A program made the position numbers and the translations under genes. Source: Faucicola tetraodonis (GTDB lineage: Bacteria; Pseudomonadota; Gammaproteobacteria; Pseudomonadales; Moraxellaceae). From it: 64,000 nucleotides of DNA. Below are positions 1 to 8,721 of the stretch, in pieces. The stretch lies in the NCBI GenBank assembly GCA_032017425.1, contig DALZPW010000001.1, one strand, 5' to 3'. Position 1 is the stretch's first letter; each line of letters starts with the position of its first letter. A model generated the notes under the pieces. It did no database searches. It saw nothing but the letters and a program-made list of their open reading frames with translations, and was not told where the DNA came from.

Positions 1-53
1 CCAGTGCAGAAATCACCATTGCAGAGCAGCGTACCCAATATCACCAGTCATGA
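1..53 (+). CDS. C-terminal end of an upstream gene, probably fabZ (partial)
   Basis: An open frame enters from the left edge (codons in phase with base 3) and stops at TGA 51-53, giving about 16 residues that end in AEQRTQYHQS. FabZ, the (3R)-hydroxyacyl-ACP dehydratase, normally lies directly before lpxA in gammaproteobacteria, and the visible tail could be the last strand and C-terminus of a hotdog-fold protein. The assignment rests on gene order rather than on any motif. A second frame also reads to TAA at 82-84, so the identity is uncertain. Confidence 0.4.
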   Translation, partial: SAEITIAEQRTQYHQS

Positions 54-281
54 CTTTAACGTCATTTTTACATGGCTTGAATAAGGCGCGTTTGAGTAAG
101 CTATAACGATAAAATCTGTTTAAGTTAAGCAAAATCCTTGATAAAAATGGCATACTTTAGTAAAAATGCTATAATGTCGTTTTTATTTTAACCTACTGTT
201 TATAGTTAGCTTTGCCTATGGTTTCAGCTAAACCTGTATTTTTAGTTCTCCTTGAATAGTGGGCTGGTATAAGGATTTTTC

Positions 282-1058
282 ATGACGATTCACCCAACGG
301 CGATTATTGATGCCACTGCAACGATACACCCGTCGGTCAAGATAGGGCCGTATTGCATTATTGGTGAACATGTCACAATTGGGGCGCAGACCGTGCTTCA
401 CCCCCATGTCGTCATTAGCAAGTTTACCCGTATCGGTGAGCGCAACCAGATTTTTCAATTCGCTAGCATCGGCGAAGACTGCCAAGATCTCAAATACCAA
501 GGCGAGGAGACGTGGCTAGAAATTGGCGATGACAATCGCATTCGCGAAGCCTGTAGCATTCATCGCGGCACGGTACAAGATAAAGGCATCACACGCGTTG
601 GTAGCCGTAATCTGTTTATGGTCAATACCCATATTGCGCATGATTGCGTGATTGGGAGCGACAACATTGTGGCTAATAATGTGGGGATTGCGGGGCATGT
701 CCGCATCGGTAACCATGTGATTGTCGGTGGTAATTCAGGTATTCACCAATTTTGTAGCATTGATGATTATAGTTTGATTGGTGGCGCAAGCTTGATTTTA
801 AAAGATGTTGCGGCTTTTAACATGGTATCGGGTAACCCTGCCAAAAGCCATGGTCTTAATATCGAAGGCATGCGCCGCAAAGGTTGGTCAAAGCAGACTA
901 TTGATTATCTGCGACAAGCTTATCGGGTGATTTTCCGTTCAGGATTGACCAAAGAAGAAGCCATTGTCGCGGTGAGCGAGCAACTGTTACCCCAAGAACC
1001 TTTGGTACAATTGCTATTGGATTCCCTGATTCATAGTGAACGTGGTTTAGTCAGATAA
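282..1058 (+). CDS. lpxA: Acyl-ACP--UDP-N-acetylglucosamine O-acyltransferase LpxA
   Basis: Catalyses the first step of lipid A synthesis in the cytoplasm, moving a 3-hydroxyacyl chain from ACP to the 3-OH of UDP-GlcNAc. The 258-residue protein shows the left-handed beta-helix hexapeptide repeats in its first 190 residues. The motif HIAHDC carries the catalytic His at residue 120 (E. coli His125), and GGNSGIHQFC and GNPAKSHGLNIEGMRRKG follow as in the family. The helical C-terminal domain ends in RGLVR, close to E. coli RGLIR. Length matches the family (262 in E. coli). The ATG follows an AAGGA Shine-Dalgarno element. A bidirectional terminator at 1141-1168 separates it from tgt. The 228-bp spacer from the upstream gene suggests its own promoter. 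Confidence 0.97.
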   Translation: MTIHPTAIIDATATIHPSVKIGPYCIIGEHVTIGAQTVLHPHVVISKFTRIGERNQIFQFASIGEDCQDLKYQGEETWLEIGDDNRIREACSIHRGTVQDKGITRVGSRNLFMVNTHIAHDCVIGSDNIVANNVGIAGHVRIGNHVIVGGNSGIHQFCSIDDYSLIGGASLILKDVAAFNMVSGNPAKSHGLNIEGMRRKGWSKQTIDYLRQAYRVIFRSGLTKEEAIVAVSEQLLPQEPLVQLLLDSLIHSERGLVR

Positions 1059-1140
1059 CGTGGTAAGATAAGGTTGTAAGAAAGGATAGCGTTGCTATTT
1101 AGCGTATTTTAGCGTATCAACAGCAGCATCTGAAAAGTAA

Positions 1141-1168
1141 AAAAGAGCCAAATCGGCTCTTTTTTTTA
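1141..1168. terminator. Bidirectional terminator between lpxA and tgt
   Basis: A nine-base-pair perfect stem (1141-1149 with 1155-1163, core AGAGCC/GGCTCT) around the loop AAATC is followed by a T run on the plus strand and preceded by an A run, so it can end both lpxA and tgt transcripts. Confidence 0.85.
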
Positions 1169-1176
1169 GGTGGTTT

Positions 1177-2313
1177 TTAGGTCAAATGCAAATCAGATTT
1201 TGGTAAGTTTTGCTGCTGATAAAAAGTATCGACAAACGCATCAAACTTATCATCTTCAATAGACTGACGAATATCTGCCATCAAGCGCTGATAGTAACGT
1301 AAATTGTGTATGGTGCCCAACTGTGCCGATAGCATTTCATTGCACTTGAACAAATGATGCAAATAGGCGCGGCTAAAATTCTGACAAGTATAACAATCAC
1401 ACGCACTATCAAGCGGACTTTGGTCAAAACGGTGCACCGCATTTTTAATTTTAACGGCGCCAAAAGTGGTGAAATAATGACCGTTTCGTGCATTACGTGT
1501 TGGCATCACGCAATCAAACATATCAACACCGCGGCGTACCGCTTCCACGATATCTTCAGGCTTACCCACGCCCATCAGGTATCTGGGCTTGTCGGCGGGC
1601 ATATCATCGGGTAAGTAATCAAGCACCGCCATCATTTCTTCTTTTGGCTCACCGACTGACAGTCCACCAATGGCATAACCATCAAAGCCAATAGCGAGCA
1701 ACCCTTCTAGGGACTTTTCGCGAAGGTTGCGATACATACTGCCTTGGATGATACCAAACAAAGCATTCTTGTTACCCAGTTTTTCATGCGCATTTTTACA
1801 GCGCTCGCCCCAACGCAGCGATAATTCAAGCGATGTATCCGCTTCGATAGGCGTCGCAGGGTAAGGCGTGCATTCATCAAACTGCATAACGATGTCTGAG
1901 TTCAGTGAGTATTGAATTTGCATCGATATTTCAGGGGATAAAAATACTTTTGCGCCATCAATCGGCGAGCGAAAATGCACACCTTCCTCTTTGATTTTAC
2001 GCATTGCGCCCAGACTAAAGACTTGAAAACCGCCCGAATCGGTTAAAATCGGCTTGTTCCAACCGATAAAGTCATGTAAGCCGCCAAATTTGTCAATGAC
2101 ATCGGTGGTTGGGCGCAGCCACAAATGAAAGGTATTGCCCAAGATGATTTCGGCACCGATTTCGTGGATATCCCGCGGCAGCATGCCTTTGACGGTGCCA
2201 TAAGTACCGACAGGCATAAAGGCAGGGGTTTGCACATCGCCATGAGCGAGATGAACCGTACCACGGCGAGCACGGCTCTCGCCTACAGCGTTTTTATGTA
2301 AGGTAAATTGCAT
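1177..2313 (-). CDS. tgt: tRNA-guanine transglycosylase (queuine/preQ1 tRNA-ribosyltransferase)
   Basis: Exchanges the guanine at tRNA position 34 for preQ1, the committed step of queuosine insertion in Asn, Asp, His and Tyr tRNAs. The 378-residue protein shows the general acid/base Asp in TDSGGFQVFSL (Asp92), the nucleophile in FDCVMPTRNARNG (Asp267) and the zinc site CxCxxC at Cys305, Cys307 and Cys310 with His336. Length is normal. It is the last gene of a thioesterase-queA-tgt run, 56 bp after queA. QueA acts on the product of Tgt, so the two genes encode successive steps, and queG nearby performs the final reduction. The usual yajC-secD-secF downstream neighbours of enterobacteria are absent. 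Confidence 0.98.
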   Translation of the reverse strand: MQFTLHKNAVGESRARRGTVHLAHGDVQTPAFMPVGTYGTVKGMLPRDIHEIGAEIILGNTFHLWLRPTTDVIDKFGGLHDFIGWNKPILTDSGGFQVFSLGAMRKIKEEGVHFRSPIDGAKVFLSPEISMQIQYSLNSDIVMQFDECTPYPATPIEADTSLELSLRWGERCKNAHEKLGNKNALFGIIQGSMYRNLREKSLEGLLAIGFDGYAIGGLSVGEPKEEMMAVLDYLPDDMPADKPRYLMGVGKPEDIVEAVRRGVDMFDCVMPTRNARNGHYFTTFGAVKIKNAVHRFDQSPLDSACDCYTCQNFSRAYLHHLFKCNEMLSAQLGTIHNLRYYQRLMADIRQSIEDDKFDAFVDTFYQQQNLPKSDLHLT

Positions 2314-2369
2314 AATCTAAAGTTTCTGTAACAAGTTTTTTAAAAGGTTAAAATCATAAAAGGTTGAAA

Positions 2370-3443
2370 TTATACCAGTTTTTCCAACAACATCGCATCA
2401 CCGTAACTAAAGAAACGATATCGTTGCTCGATGGCGTGCTGATAAGCCTGTTTGATAGGCTCACTGCCTGCAAACGCTGACACCAGCATCAATAGCGTGG
2501 ATTTTGGCAAATGAAAATTGGTGATGAGCTTATCAATCACCCCAAACCTAAATGACGGATAAATAAAAATATCGGTGTCACCTGACCAAGCCGATAGCAT
2601 CGGGTTTTCAAAACTGGCGGTTTTTTGAAACGCCGTTTCTAGCACCCGTGTCACAGTGGTACCGACCGCAATCACTTGCCCGCCACGGGCTTTGGTTTGG
2701 TTAATCAAATCGGCAGTCGCTTGGGGCAACTCAGCATATTCTGAGTGCATTTTATGGCGCAAAATATCCTCTGTCTTGACAGGGGCAAATGTGCCTGCAC
2801 CGACATGCAAGGTGACAAAGGCGGTGTTGATGCCCTTGGACTTGAGTGCAGCCAATACGTTATCATCAAAATGCAAGCTTGCGGTCGGTGCGGCTACGCT
2901 GGCAAGTTTGGCTGGGTCATGAAATACCGTTTGATAGCGGGTTTCGTCATTGTCATCGGCATGGCGCTCAAAATAGGGCGGAATTGGCAGTTCACCATAG
3001 TGCTCAAGCACAGGCAATATCGGTTGGTCAAATTCTAGCAAAAATAAATTGTCCTCACGCCCCATTACCGTGGCATGAATGTTACCATCGGCAAGGCTCA
3101 ACGTTTGCCCCTCTTTTGGGCTGCGGCTGGCGCGTACATGACACAAAGCGGTGTGCTTTTGGTTGCCAGTATCATCATCGGGCAAAATACGCTCAACCAA
3201 TACTTCGACCGCGCCGCCACTGGCTTTTTGCCCAAACAGCCTTGCTTTCATGACCTTGGTGTCATTAAACACCACCAAGTCACCACTATTTAATAGCTCT
3301 GGCAAATCCACAAATTGTTGGTCTTTGGGTTGACCATGGGCAGGCAAATACAGCAATCGTGAGGCGGAGCGCACCGCTAACGGATAGCGGGCAATAAGTT
3401 CATCGGGCAGTTGATAATCAAAATCATCTAAAGTTAAAGGCAT
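2370..3443 (-). CDS. queA: S-adenosylmethionine:tRNA ribosyltransferase-isomerase QueA
   Basis: Transfers and rearranges the ribosyl moiety of S-adenosylmethionine onto preQ1 in tRNA, producing epoxyqueuosine. The 357-residue protein matches the family length and shows LDDFDYQLPDELIARYP at the start, VVFNDTKVMKARLFG near residue 60, LHVGAGTFAPV in the middle and YPSFRFGVIDKLITNFHLPKSTLLMLVSAFAG near the C-terminus, all hallmark blocks. It begins four bases after the stop of the thioesterase gene, so the two are probably co-translated, and tgt follows. The product feeds QueG, encoded at 4720-5847. Confidence 0.98.
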   Translation of the reverse strand: MPLTLDDFDYQLPDELIARYPLAVRSASRLLYLPAHGQPKDQQFVDLPELLNSGDLVVFNDTKVMKARLFGQKASGGAVEVLVERILPDDDTGNQKHTALCHVRASRSPKEGQTLSLADGNIHATVMGREDNLFLLEFDQPILPVLEHYGELPIPPYFERHADDNDETRYQTVFHDPAKLASVAAPTASLHFDDNVLAALKSKGINTAFVTLHVGAGTFAPVKTEDILRHKMHSEYAELPQATADLINQTKARGGQVIAVGTTVTRVLETAFQKTASFENPMLSAWSGDTDIFIYPSFRFGVIDKLITNFHLPKSTLLMLVSAFAGSEPIKQAYQHAIEQRYRFFSYGDAMLLEKLV

Positions 3444-3447
3444 TTAT

Positions 3448-4029
3448 TTACTCGTTGATAGCAGAATCTTTGGCAAGGTGGACATTGGCTTTAGGAAATG
3501 GGCGGATTTTATCGGCGTTCGACCAAGCTTTGACCCAGTCGTCAGGTGGCATATTGATATCTTTATAATCCAATGCGCTGAGCACTTGCTCAGTCGGCAA
3601 AACCTTGCCTGTCACGATGTTGGTGATACCGGTGCGCAGCAGCGCAGCGCAAGTCGGCTGACCTTTGACCCACATGCTTTGCTCAATATAAAACCAGCGT
3701 TCATCAACAGCTATCAGTCGGGTTTTGATGGTAACCTTATCAAATAAACGAACACGCTTACGATATTGGATGGTACTACCAGCGACCACCAGTCCCCAGC
3801 GATGCTTGAATAATTTTTTGGCAAGCCCGGAGCGAATGGCAAGATCGTTTCGCCCCAAATCAAACAGCGTAAAAATACGCCCGTTGTTCATTTCAAAAAA
3901 ATTGTCAATGTCGTTGATATTAGCGGTCAAGGTGATTTCGCTGGTATCGGTTAATTGAAGCGAATGACCTTGCTTTTGTTTAATCGCGCTTTTGATGGCA
4001 TGGGTGCCCAGTCGTAAAAAAGGATACAT
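3448..4029 (-). CDS. Thioesterase-family protein (hotdog fold)
   Basis: The 193-residue protein resembles the 4HBT-like acyl thioesterases: a short basic N-terminus with MYPFLRLGTHAIKSAIKQK, then the hotdog segment with DIDNFFEMNNGRIFTLFDLGR, RWGLVVAGSTIQYRKRVRLFD and an aromatic strand ERWFYIEQSMW. In the family the Asn/Gly-rich turn after the Asp lies at the active site, but the substrate is not predictable. I chose the ATG at 4029, because GAGA lies upstream at proper distance; an in-frame start at 4086 would add 19 unlikely residues. The gene heads the queA-tgt run with a 4-base gap, an association that may only reflect shared transcription. Confidence 0.75.
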   Translation of the reverse strand: MYPFLRLGTHAIKSAIKQKQGHSLQLTDTSEITLTANINDIDNFFEMNNGRIFTLFDLGRNDLAIRSGLAKKLFKHRWGLVVAGSTIQYRKRVRLFDKVTIKTRLIAVDERWFYIEQSMWVKGQPTCAALLRTGITNIVTGKVLPTEQVLSALDYKDINMPPDDWVKAWSNADKIRPFPKANVHLAKDSAINE

Positions 4030-4144
4030 GGTTGTTCTCAATCTAAATTTGTGCCACATTATAGGTAAATCGCGCTTGTTTAGCAAAATTTGTCACTATC
4101 ATTACCCGACAAGTCACTATAATTAACCTACAAAAGGAAAGCAA

Positions 4145-4723
4145 ATGACCAATCAAACACAGGTAGCAGCGCAAGCCTTATCAGCGGACGCTAAAAAGGT
4201 ATTAGATTTTTGGTTGCAGGAAAATACTAAGCCATTTTGGTTTGCCAAAGATGAGGATTTTGATAAAACGGTAACGGCTAAATTTTTAGCCACACTTGAG
4301 CAAGCCAAACGAGGCGAGTTAGGGGATTGGCGAACCAGTACAAAAGGGCGATTGGCAGAAATCATTGTATTGGACCAGTTTTCGCGCAATATTTTTCGAG
4401 ATTCTTCACAAGCTTTTGCCCAAGATGGCATGGCGTTAGTATTGGCGCAAGAAATCGTCAAACAGCCAGATTTTGACAAGTTAAATCAAGACGAACGCAA
4501 TTTTGCTTTAATGCCTTTTATGCATGCAGAATCGGCAACCATTCATCAGCAGGCGTTGCCACTGTTTAAAAAATACGCCAGTGCCGATACGTTAGCGTTT
4601 GAATATAAGCATCAAGCCATTATTGAGAGATTTGGGCGTTATCCGCACCGCAATGCGATTTTGGGTAGACAATCCAGTGATGAGGAAATTGCCTTTTTAC
4701 AACAACCCAACTCGTCATTTTAA
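4145..4723 (+). CDS. DUF924-family protein
   Basis: The 192-residue protein shows the DUF924 signature blocks: VLDFWLQENTKPFWFAKDEDFD near the N-terminus, LAEIIVLDQFSRNIFRDSSQAFAQD in the middle, FALMPFMHAES, and FGRYPHRNAILGR near the C-terminus. The family is all-helical and of unknown biochemical function. The ATG is preceded by AAAGGAAAGCAA, a good ribosome-binding site. It converges on queG, and the two stop codons overlap by four bases (4720-4723), so transcription of each must read into the other. Confidence 0.88.
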   Translation: MTNQTQVAAQALSADAKKVLDFWLQENTKPFWFAKDEDFDKTVTAKFLATLEQAKRGELGDWRTSTKGRLAEIIVLDQFSRNIFRDSSQAFAQDGMALVLAQEIVKQPDFDKLNQDERNFALMPFMHAESATIHQQALPLFKKYASADTLAFEYKHQAIIERFGRYPHRNAILGRQSSDEEIAFLQQPNSSF

Positions 4724-5847
4724 CTTTTATTAAGTTGTTGCTGGGTCGCCCAATCAATATGTTCTTGTGTATTTTCGCTTAACATTGGGCGTTTTTGTTG
4801 TAATTTGTCAATAATTGCTTGGCTAAATGGTGCATTGCCCAAGGCTACCGCCACATTGCGCATAAAATTCTCGTAGCCCGTGCGGCGAATTGGCGAGCCT
4901 TCAGTTTTTGTCAAAAAATCCTGTGCATCCCATGCCCATAACTCAAGCAATGACATATCATCTAAACGGTGACGGGGATTAAAATCCTCAATCGTCGCTA
5001 ATCTGGCAAATTTATTCCAAGGACAAATCAACTGACAATCATCACAGCCAAAAATACGATTGCCGATTTTGGGGCGAAGTTCTACAGGGATTTTGCCATT
5101 TAATTCAATGGTTAAATACGAAATACACAGCCGTGCATCGACATCATAATGCCCGGTGGGTGTTTTGCGGATGGCATGGGTAGGGCACACATGAATACAA
5201 GCACGACAACTGCCACAATGCGATAATGTGGTTTCGATTTGCTTTTTATCCTCTGCCAAAGGCAAGCTGGTGAATAATTCCCCCAACACAAAAAATGACC
5301 CCGCTTGTGGATGAATCAGCAAGGTGTGTTTGCCTGTCCAGCCTAAACCTGCTTGCTCAGCCAACGCGCGCTCAAATATAGGCGCAGAGTCGCTAAAGGG
5401 GCGAAATACAAAGTCGTTGGCATATTGCGGATAATCGGTGGTTAGTTTGTCTTGAATCAGTTTGGCTAGGGTTTTTAATAATCCTCGCATGGTTTTATGA
5501 TAATCACGCCCTCGAGCATAGCGGGCAATAATCGCTGAGTTGGGGCGCTCGTTGTCTGGCACACTGCGTTTGGGCGGCGGCGTGACCAAATAATCTAAAC
5601 GCACGCTAATGATACTTTGCGTCCTGTCAACTAACAGGGCAGGGTTAGCACGTTTATCATGATTGTCTTCAAAAAACAGCATATCGCCATGTTTACCTTG
5701 TGCTAGCCAGGTTTGCAAGGCATCAAGCTGTTTGCTAAATATGGGATTGGCGGGATGGACAAAGCCACAATCAGCAAACCCCAACGCCTTGGCTTGCGCC
5801 TTTATCCAGCCCTTGAGTGCATTAAGTTCGTTTGTAGTGTCCAACAT
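4720..5847 (-). CDS. queG: Epoxyqueuosine reductase QueG
   Basis: Reduces epoxyqueuosine to queuosine in tRNA using cobalamin and two [4Fe-4S] clusters. The 375-residue protein carries the two cluster motifs CGSCRACIHVCPTHAI (about residues 211-226) and CDDCQLICPWN (about residues 268-278), plus the family blocks IIARYARGRDYHK and GSPIRRTGYENFMRN. Length is typical. The ATG at 5847 faces nnr across 70 bp, the same divergent partnership seen in E. coli, where yjeS (queG) and yjeF (nnr) are neighbours. With tgt and queA close by, the window encodes three of the late queuosine enzymes. The cobalamin adenosyltransferase at 24624-25202 could help supply corrinoid cofactor. Confidence 0.96.
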   Translation of the reverse strand: MLDTTNELNALKGWIKAQAKALGFADCGFVHPANPIFSKQLDALQTWLAQGKHGDMLFFEDNHDKRANPALLVDRTQSIISVRLDYLVTPPPKRSVPDNERPNSAIIARYARGRDYHKTMRGLLKTLAKLIQDKLTTDYPQYANDFVFRPFSDSAPIFERALAEQAGLGWTGKHTLLIHPQAGSFFVLGELFTSLPLAEDKKQIETTLSHCGSCRACIHVCPTHAIRKTPTGHYDVDARLCISYLTIELNGKIPVELRPKIGNRIFGCDDCQLICPWNKFARLATIEDFNPRHRLDDMSLLELWAWDAQDFLTKTEGSPIRRTGYENFMRNVAVALGNAPFSQAIIDKLQQKRPMLSENTQEHIDWATQQQLNKS

Positions 5848-5917
5848 GCCAACAACCAGATAAAATTAAAATGCTATTATAGCAAAATAAACACCTACCA
5901 CATCATTGGATCATCTT

Positions 5918-7594
5918 ATGCAAAGTAATGCACAGACGGATAAAAATATTGTGATGCAAAACGCCATTGCCTTATATAGCCCCAAACAAATTTATGACAT
6001 TGAAAAAAACTGGTTTAGCAAAAATGACAGTTTCGCCTTAATGCAACAAGCTGCATGGCAACTTGCACACATCATCAAGCAGGAAAGTAGCAATCAAAAA
6101 GGCAGTCCCCCTCAAAAAAGCAATCACCTTCAAAAAAGCAGTCACTCTCAAAAATCGGTATTGGTAGTGGCAGGCGCGGGTAATAATGGCGGCGATGCTT
6201 GGTTGGTGGCGCATTATGTGAACAAGCTTTGCCCACATTGGTCAGTTACCGTAGTACAAGTCGCAGCGCCTACCACCCTCGACAGCCAAACAGCAAAGCA
6301 CCTGTACCAGTCAAACTGTGCAAATGCGGCAAAATATCTGACGTTGACAGCATTTTTACAGCCATTTTATGAGCTTGGTTTAAGCTATCATTATAATGTG
6401 GTGATTGATGGGTTATTGGGGATTGGGCTCGATGGCAAGCCTAGCGGTGATTATCAGCCAATCATCCATTGGATTAATCAATACCGCAAGCAAAGTGACT
6501 CTTGTCAAGTCATCAGCATCGATGTACCCAGCGGACTTAATGCCGCTACGGGCGAAGTATATGATGATACGGCGATTAAAGCAGACAAGACACTTTGTTT
6601 AATCGGGCGAAAAGTCGGACTGCATATCGGGGATAGTAAAGATTATGTTGGCACCGTTATCGATGTGCCTTTGCTCCCTGTTGAGCAATCAAGCATCTTG
6701 TTACATTGCACGCTACCTAACTTGCCACAACGTCAGCAGGTGAGTCATAAAGGTACGTATGGTCATGTACTCATCATCGGTGGCAATCGGCTACAGGATG
6801 GGCATGGCATGGCAGGGGCGGCGATATTGGCCGCCAGTGCGGCATTGAGCAGTGGTGCAGGCAAAGTCACCGTTGCCTGTCATCGTGATTTTCATTCAGC
6901 CATTGTCACCGCTTTGCCCAATGCCATGACCGCGGATTTACACAATATCGCTAGCGTCATCGAGCTGATTAACGCGGTGGATGTGGTTGCCATCGGCATG
7001 GGTTTGGGTAGAGATAAAGTAACGTTAGAGTTATTTAACCAGTATCTTACGGCGATCAAACAATCAGAGAAACTATGTGTCATTGATGCCGATGGTTTAT
7101 ACCATTTGGCAGATTGGGCAGGCACGAGTGACGGTTTAAATGCGCCAATTCAACCACGATTGGGGCAGTCAAACCAACGGTTTTATCTAACACCGCATTC
7201 AGCGGAAGCAGGACGTTTGCTCAATCAACCCTATGCCGACATCGATCGAAACAAAATCAGCGCAATTCAGGCATTGGCTCACCACTATGGGGGCAATTGG
7301 CTTATCAAAGGGGCACAAACGATTGTGCTTGAACGAGACTGTCTTGAACGAGACAGTATTGATATTTGCGGCTTGGGTAATGCCGGTATGGCAACGGCTG
7401 GCATGGGCGACTGCTTGGCAGGTCTGATGGCGGGCTTATTGGGGCAAGCGATTGCCGCACCCATGCTAACCTCCGTGCTCATACATGCCAAAGCAGGTGA
7501 TACGTTAGCAGAAAAAATGGGGGAATATGCGCTGCAAGCTAATCACATGGCATCGGCAATCGGTGACATCATCCATCAAATCACGGACCATTAA
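5918..7594 (+). CDS. nnr: Bifunctional NAD(P)H-hydrate epimerase / ADP-dependent dehydratase
   Basis: Repairs hydrated NADH and NADPH: the N-terminal YjeF_N domain epimerises NAD(P)HX and the C-terminal kinase-like domain dehydrates it with ADP. Visible are AGAGNNGGDAWLVAHYV near residue 80, VIDGLLGIGLDG, IDVPSGLNAATG, then KGTYGHVLIIGG, DADGLYHLA, LTPHSAEAGRLL and GNAGMATAGMGDCLAGLMAGLL in the dehydratase half. The canonical GTGDxLxG reads GMGDCLAG here. I start at ATG 5918, with GGA seven bases upstream; an upstream in-frame TTG at 5906 is less likely. A low-complexity insertion just before the first Rossmann strand contains three imperfect repeats of QKS-type residues, from short DNA duplications at about 6100-6155. 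Confidence 0.95.
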   Translation: MQSNAQTDKNIVMQNAIALYSPKQIYDIEKNWFSKNDSFALMQQAAWQLAHIIKQESSNQKGSPPQKSNHLQKSSHSQKSVLVVAGAGNNGGDAWLVAHYVNKLCPHWSVTVVQVAAPTTLDSQTAKHLYQSNCANAAKYLTLTAFLQPFYELGLSYHYNVVIDGLLGIGLDGKPSGDYQPIIHWINQYRKQSDSCQVISIDVPSGLNAATGEVYDDTAIKADKTLCLIGRKVGLHIGDSKDYVGTVIDVPLLPVEQSSILLHCTLPNLPQRQQVSHKGTYGHVLIIGGNRLQDGHGMAGAAILAASAALSSGAGKVTVACHRDFHSAIVTALPNAMTADLHNIASVIELINAVDVVAIGMGLGRDKVTLELFNQYLTAIKQSEKLCVIDADGLYHLADWAGTSDGLNAPIQPRLGQSNQRFYLTPHSAEAGRLLNQPYADIDRNKISAIQALAHHYGGNWLIKGAQTIVLERDCLERDSIDICGLGNAGMATAGMGDCLAGLMAGLLGQAIAAPMLTSVLIHAKAGDTLAEKMGEYALQANHMASAIGDIIHQITDH

Positions 7595-7626
7595 AATCAC
7601 GGCAGGTTAAGAAGGTTCAATAAAAA

Positions 7627-7650
7627 AAAGGTGAGAATTCACTCACCTTT
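7627..7650 (-). terminator. Terminator for the DUF4124 gene
   Basis: A perfect nine-base-pair stem (7627-7635 with 7642-7650, AAAGGTGAG/CTCACCTTT) with a six-base loop. On the minus strand it runs directly into a T tract (plus-strand A run from 7622), so it suits the minus-strand gene at 7706; it may also slow readthrough from nnr. Confidence 0.7.
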
Positions 7651-7675
7651 AACCTTTACACAACTTTAATTTTCA

Positions 7676-7703
7676 TTGAATGCTAAAGTCATATAGCATT
7701 CAA
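7676..7703. repeat. Ten-base-pair inverted repeat
   Basis: TTGAATGCTA at 7676-7685 is exactly complementary to TAGCATTCAA at 7694-7703, with an eight-base spacer. It lies three bases beyond the stop codon of the DUF4124 gene and before the terminator at 7627-7650. It could stabilise the mRNA end or act as an extra stop signal; it lacks a T tract of its own. Confidence 0.5.
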
Positions 7704-7705
7704 AG

Positions 7706-8182
7706 TTATTTACAGTATTGGCTCACTGTTTGCGCGACTTGCTGACGGCGTAGCTCAATTTCACGACCATCTAAATATTTACGTTCACCTTTATTATCCA
7801 TCTCATAGACGCGCCCGCCTTGATTCAGGTTGGCAAGGGTACTTTGTAAGGCTTTACAGCGCTCCGCATCTTGCTGTTTTTTGAGTTGCTGATTTTGTGC
7901 TTCAAGTTCAGCAGCGCGTTTTTGATCGGCGGTCAGCGTTGGTGATACACCTGATGCAGCACCTGTGCTATTGCCAGCTGTCGCAGGTGCACGACTACTA
8001 GGTCCAAGTTCACGGGTATTAACTACTTGCACTTGTCGCAGATTAACACCATTGGTCGGCGCATATTGGCTATAATGCGGTACACCATTTTTGTCAGTCC
8101 ACTTGTAATAAGTTGCTGCATTTGAACTCGCCATAACGAATGGTGATAACATGAGTGATAACAAAAACAGTGGCTTTAACAT
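7706..8182 (-). CDS. Exported DUF4124-domain protein
   Basis: The 158-residue product has an N-terminal signal peptide (MLKPLFLLSLMLSPFVMASSNA, cleavage probably after SNA) followed at once by a DUF4124 domain, ATYYKWTDKNGVPHYSQYAPTNG, a short beta-rich module found in many exported gammaproteobacterial proteins. After a Ser/Thr/Ala linker, residues about 85-115 are rich in Ala, Glu, Gln and Lys and look helical or coiled-coil. The C-terminal part, YEMDNKGERKYLDGREIELRRQ, resembles tails seen in other proteins of the family. The function is unknown; a periplasmic or envelope role is inferred. It is transcribed alone, with a terminator at 7627-7650. Confidence 0.85.
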   Translation of the reverse strand: MLKPLFLLSLMLSPFVMASSNAATYYKWTDKNGVPHYSQYAPTNGVNLRQVQVVNTRELGPSSRAPATAGNSTGAASGVSPTLTADQKRAAELEAQNQQLKKQQDAERCKALQSTLANLNQGGRVYEMDNKGERKYLDGREIELRRQQVAQTVSQYCK

Positions 8183-8550
8183 TGTTTTTCCTATGCAAGA
8201 AACGAGAAAATTATGCGATAGCCTATCACAGCTTGATAGCTTTTAGCAGTAAATTTCGACAAGATAATCGTTTAATTTCCTAAAGGTAATTTTCTAAAAA
8301 TGACTGGCTCAATCAGTCTGAGATTTTAAAGTTTATCAATCCTTAAAACCAAGCCTTAAAATCAAGCTTCAGACAATTCATTTATCTATAACTAAAAGTT
8401 ATAAATCCTAGTAGCTTTTTTTTATTGACAAGTGTTAAAAAAACTCACATCATAAGTCCTCTACTGGTCGTTAGTAACAATTATCGTTGGTTACTAATTG
8501 GTAAAATCTAAGCTAATTGGCGCTATCCGCTGATTAGGCTCTACAATTGG
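8183..8550. other. Long spacer upstream of ilv operon
   Basis: No gene is supported here. The half nearest the ilv operon carries a perfect TTGACA at 8425-8430 on the plus strand. The rest is AT-rich with no convincing reading frame. The minus-strand DUF4124 gene must also have its promoter in the first part. Confidence 0.5.
8425..8456 (+). promoter_or_regulatory. Candidate ilv operon promoter
   Basis: A consensus -35 TTGACA at 8425-8430 is followed at 18 bases by ATCATA, or at 20 bases by CATAAG, as weak -10 candidates. Transcription from here would give a leader of roughly 360 bases before ilvI, long enough to hold the leader ORF and attenuator described below. The -35 is seen directly; the choice of -10 is uncertain. 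Confidence 0.35.
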
Positions 8551-8715
8551 ATGAGAGCATTTTTTACCGTTGTTGTTGTTTATGAATCTAAACAAAAGAA
8601 TCTAACAACCCTGACTTATCGGTCAACAAAGACAAAAAGTAGCCATCAATTTATACATTACGTAATTTTTGTGATGCTTTCTTTTTTGGTTATCATGCTT
8701 TTTGCCCTCGTCTGA
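8551..8715 (+). CDS. Candidate ilv leader peptide (54 codons)
   Basis: An ATG at 8551 opens a 54-codon frame ending at TGA 8713-8715. It encodes four consecutive valines (GTT x4 at 8569-8580) and ends in a run of hydrophobic residues rich in Val, Leu, Ile, Met and Phe. Clusters of regulatory codons are the hallmark of attenuation leaders such as E. coli ivbL and ilvL. An AGG at 8536-8538 lies 12 bases before the ATG, a weak ribosome-binding site. The stop lies 38 bases before an intrinsic terminator and 116 bases before ilvI. It is longer than classical leaders, so a chance frame or a small membrane protein remains possible. Confidence 0.42.
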   Translation: MRAFFTVVVVYESKQKNLTTLTYRSTKTKSSHQFIHYVIFVMLSFLVIMLFALV

Positions 8716-8721
8716 TTTGTT

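Noticed and set aside
138..175. lpxA promoter TTGATA and TATAAT
   Set aside because: Both hexamers are good, but they are 26 bases apart, too far for one promoter; not listed as a feature.
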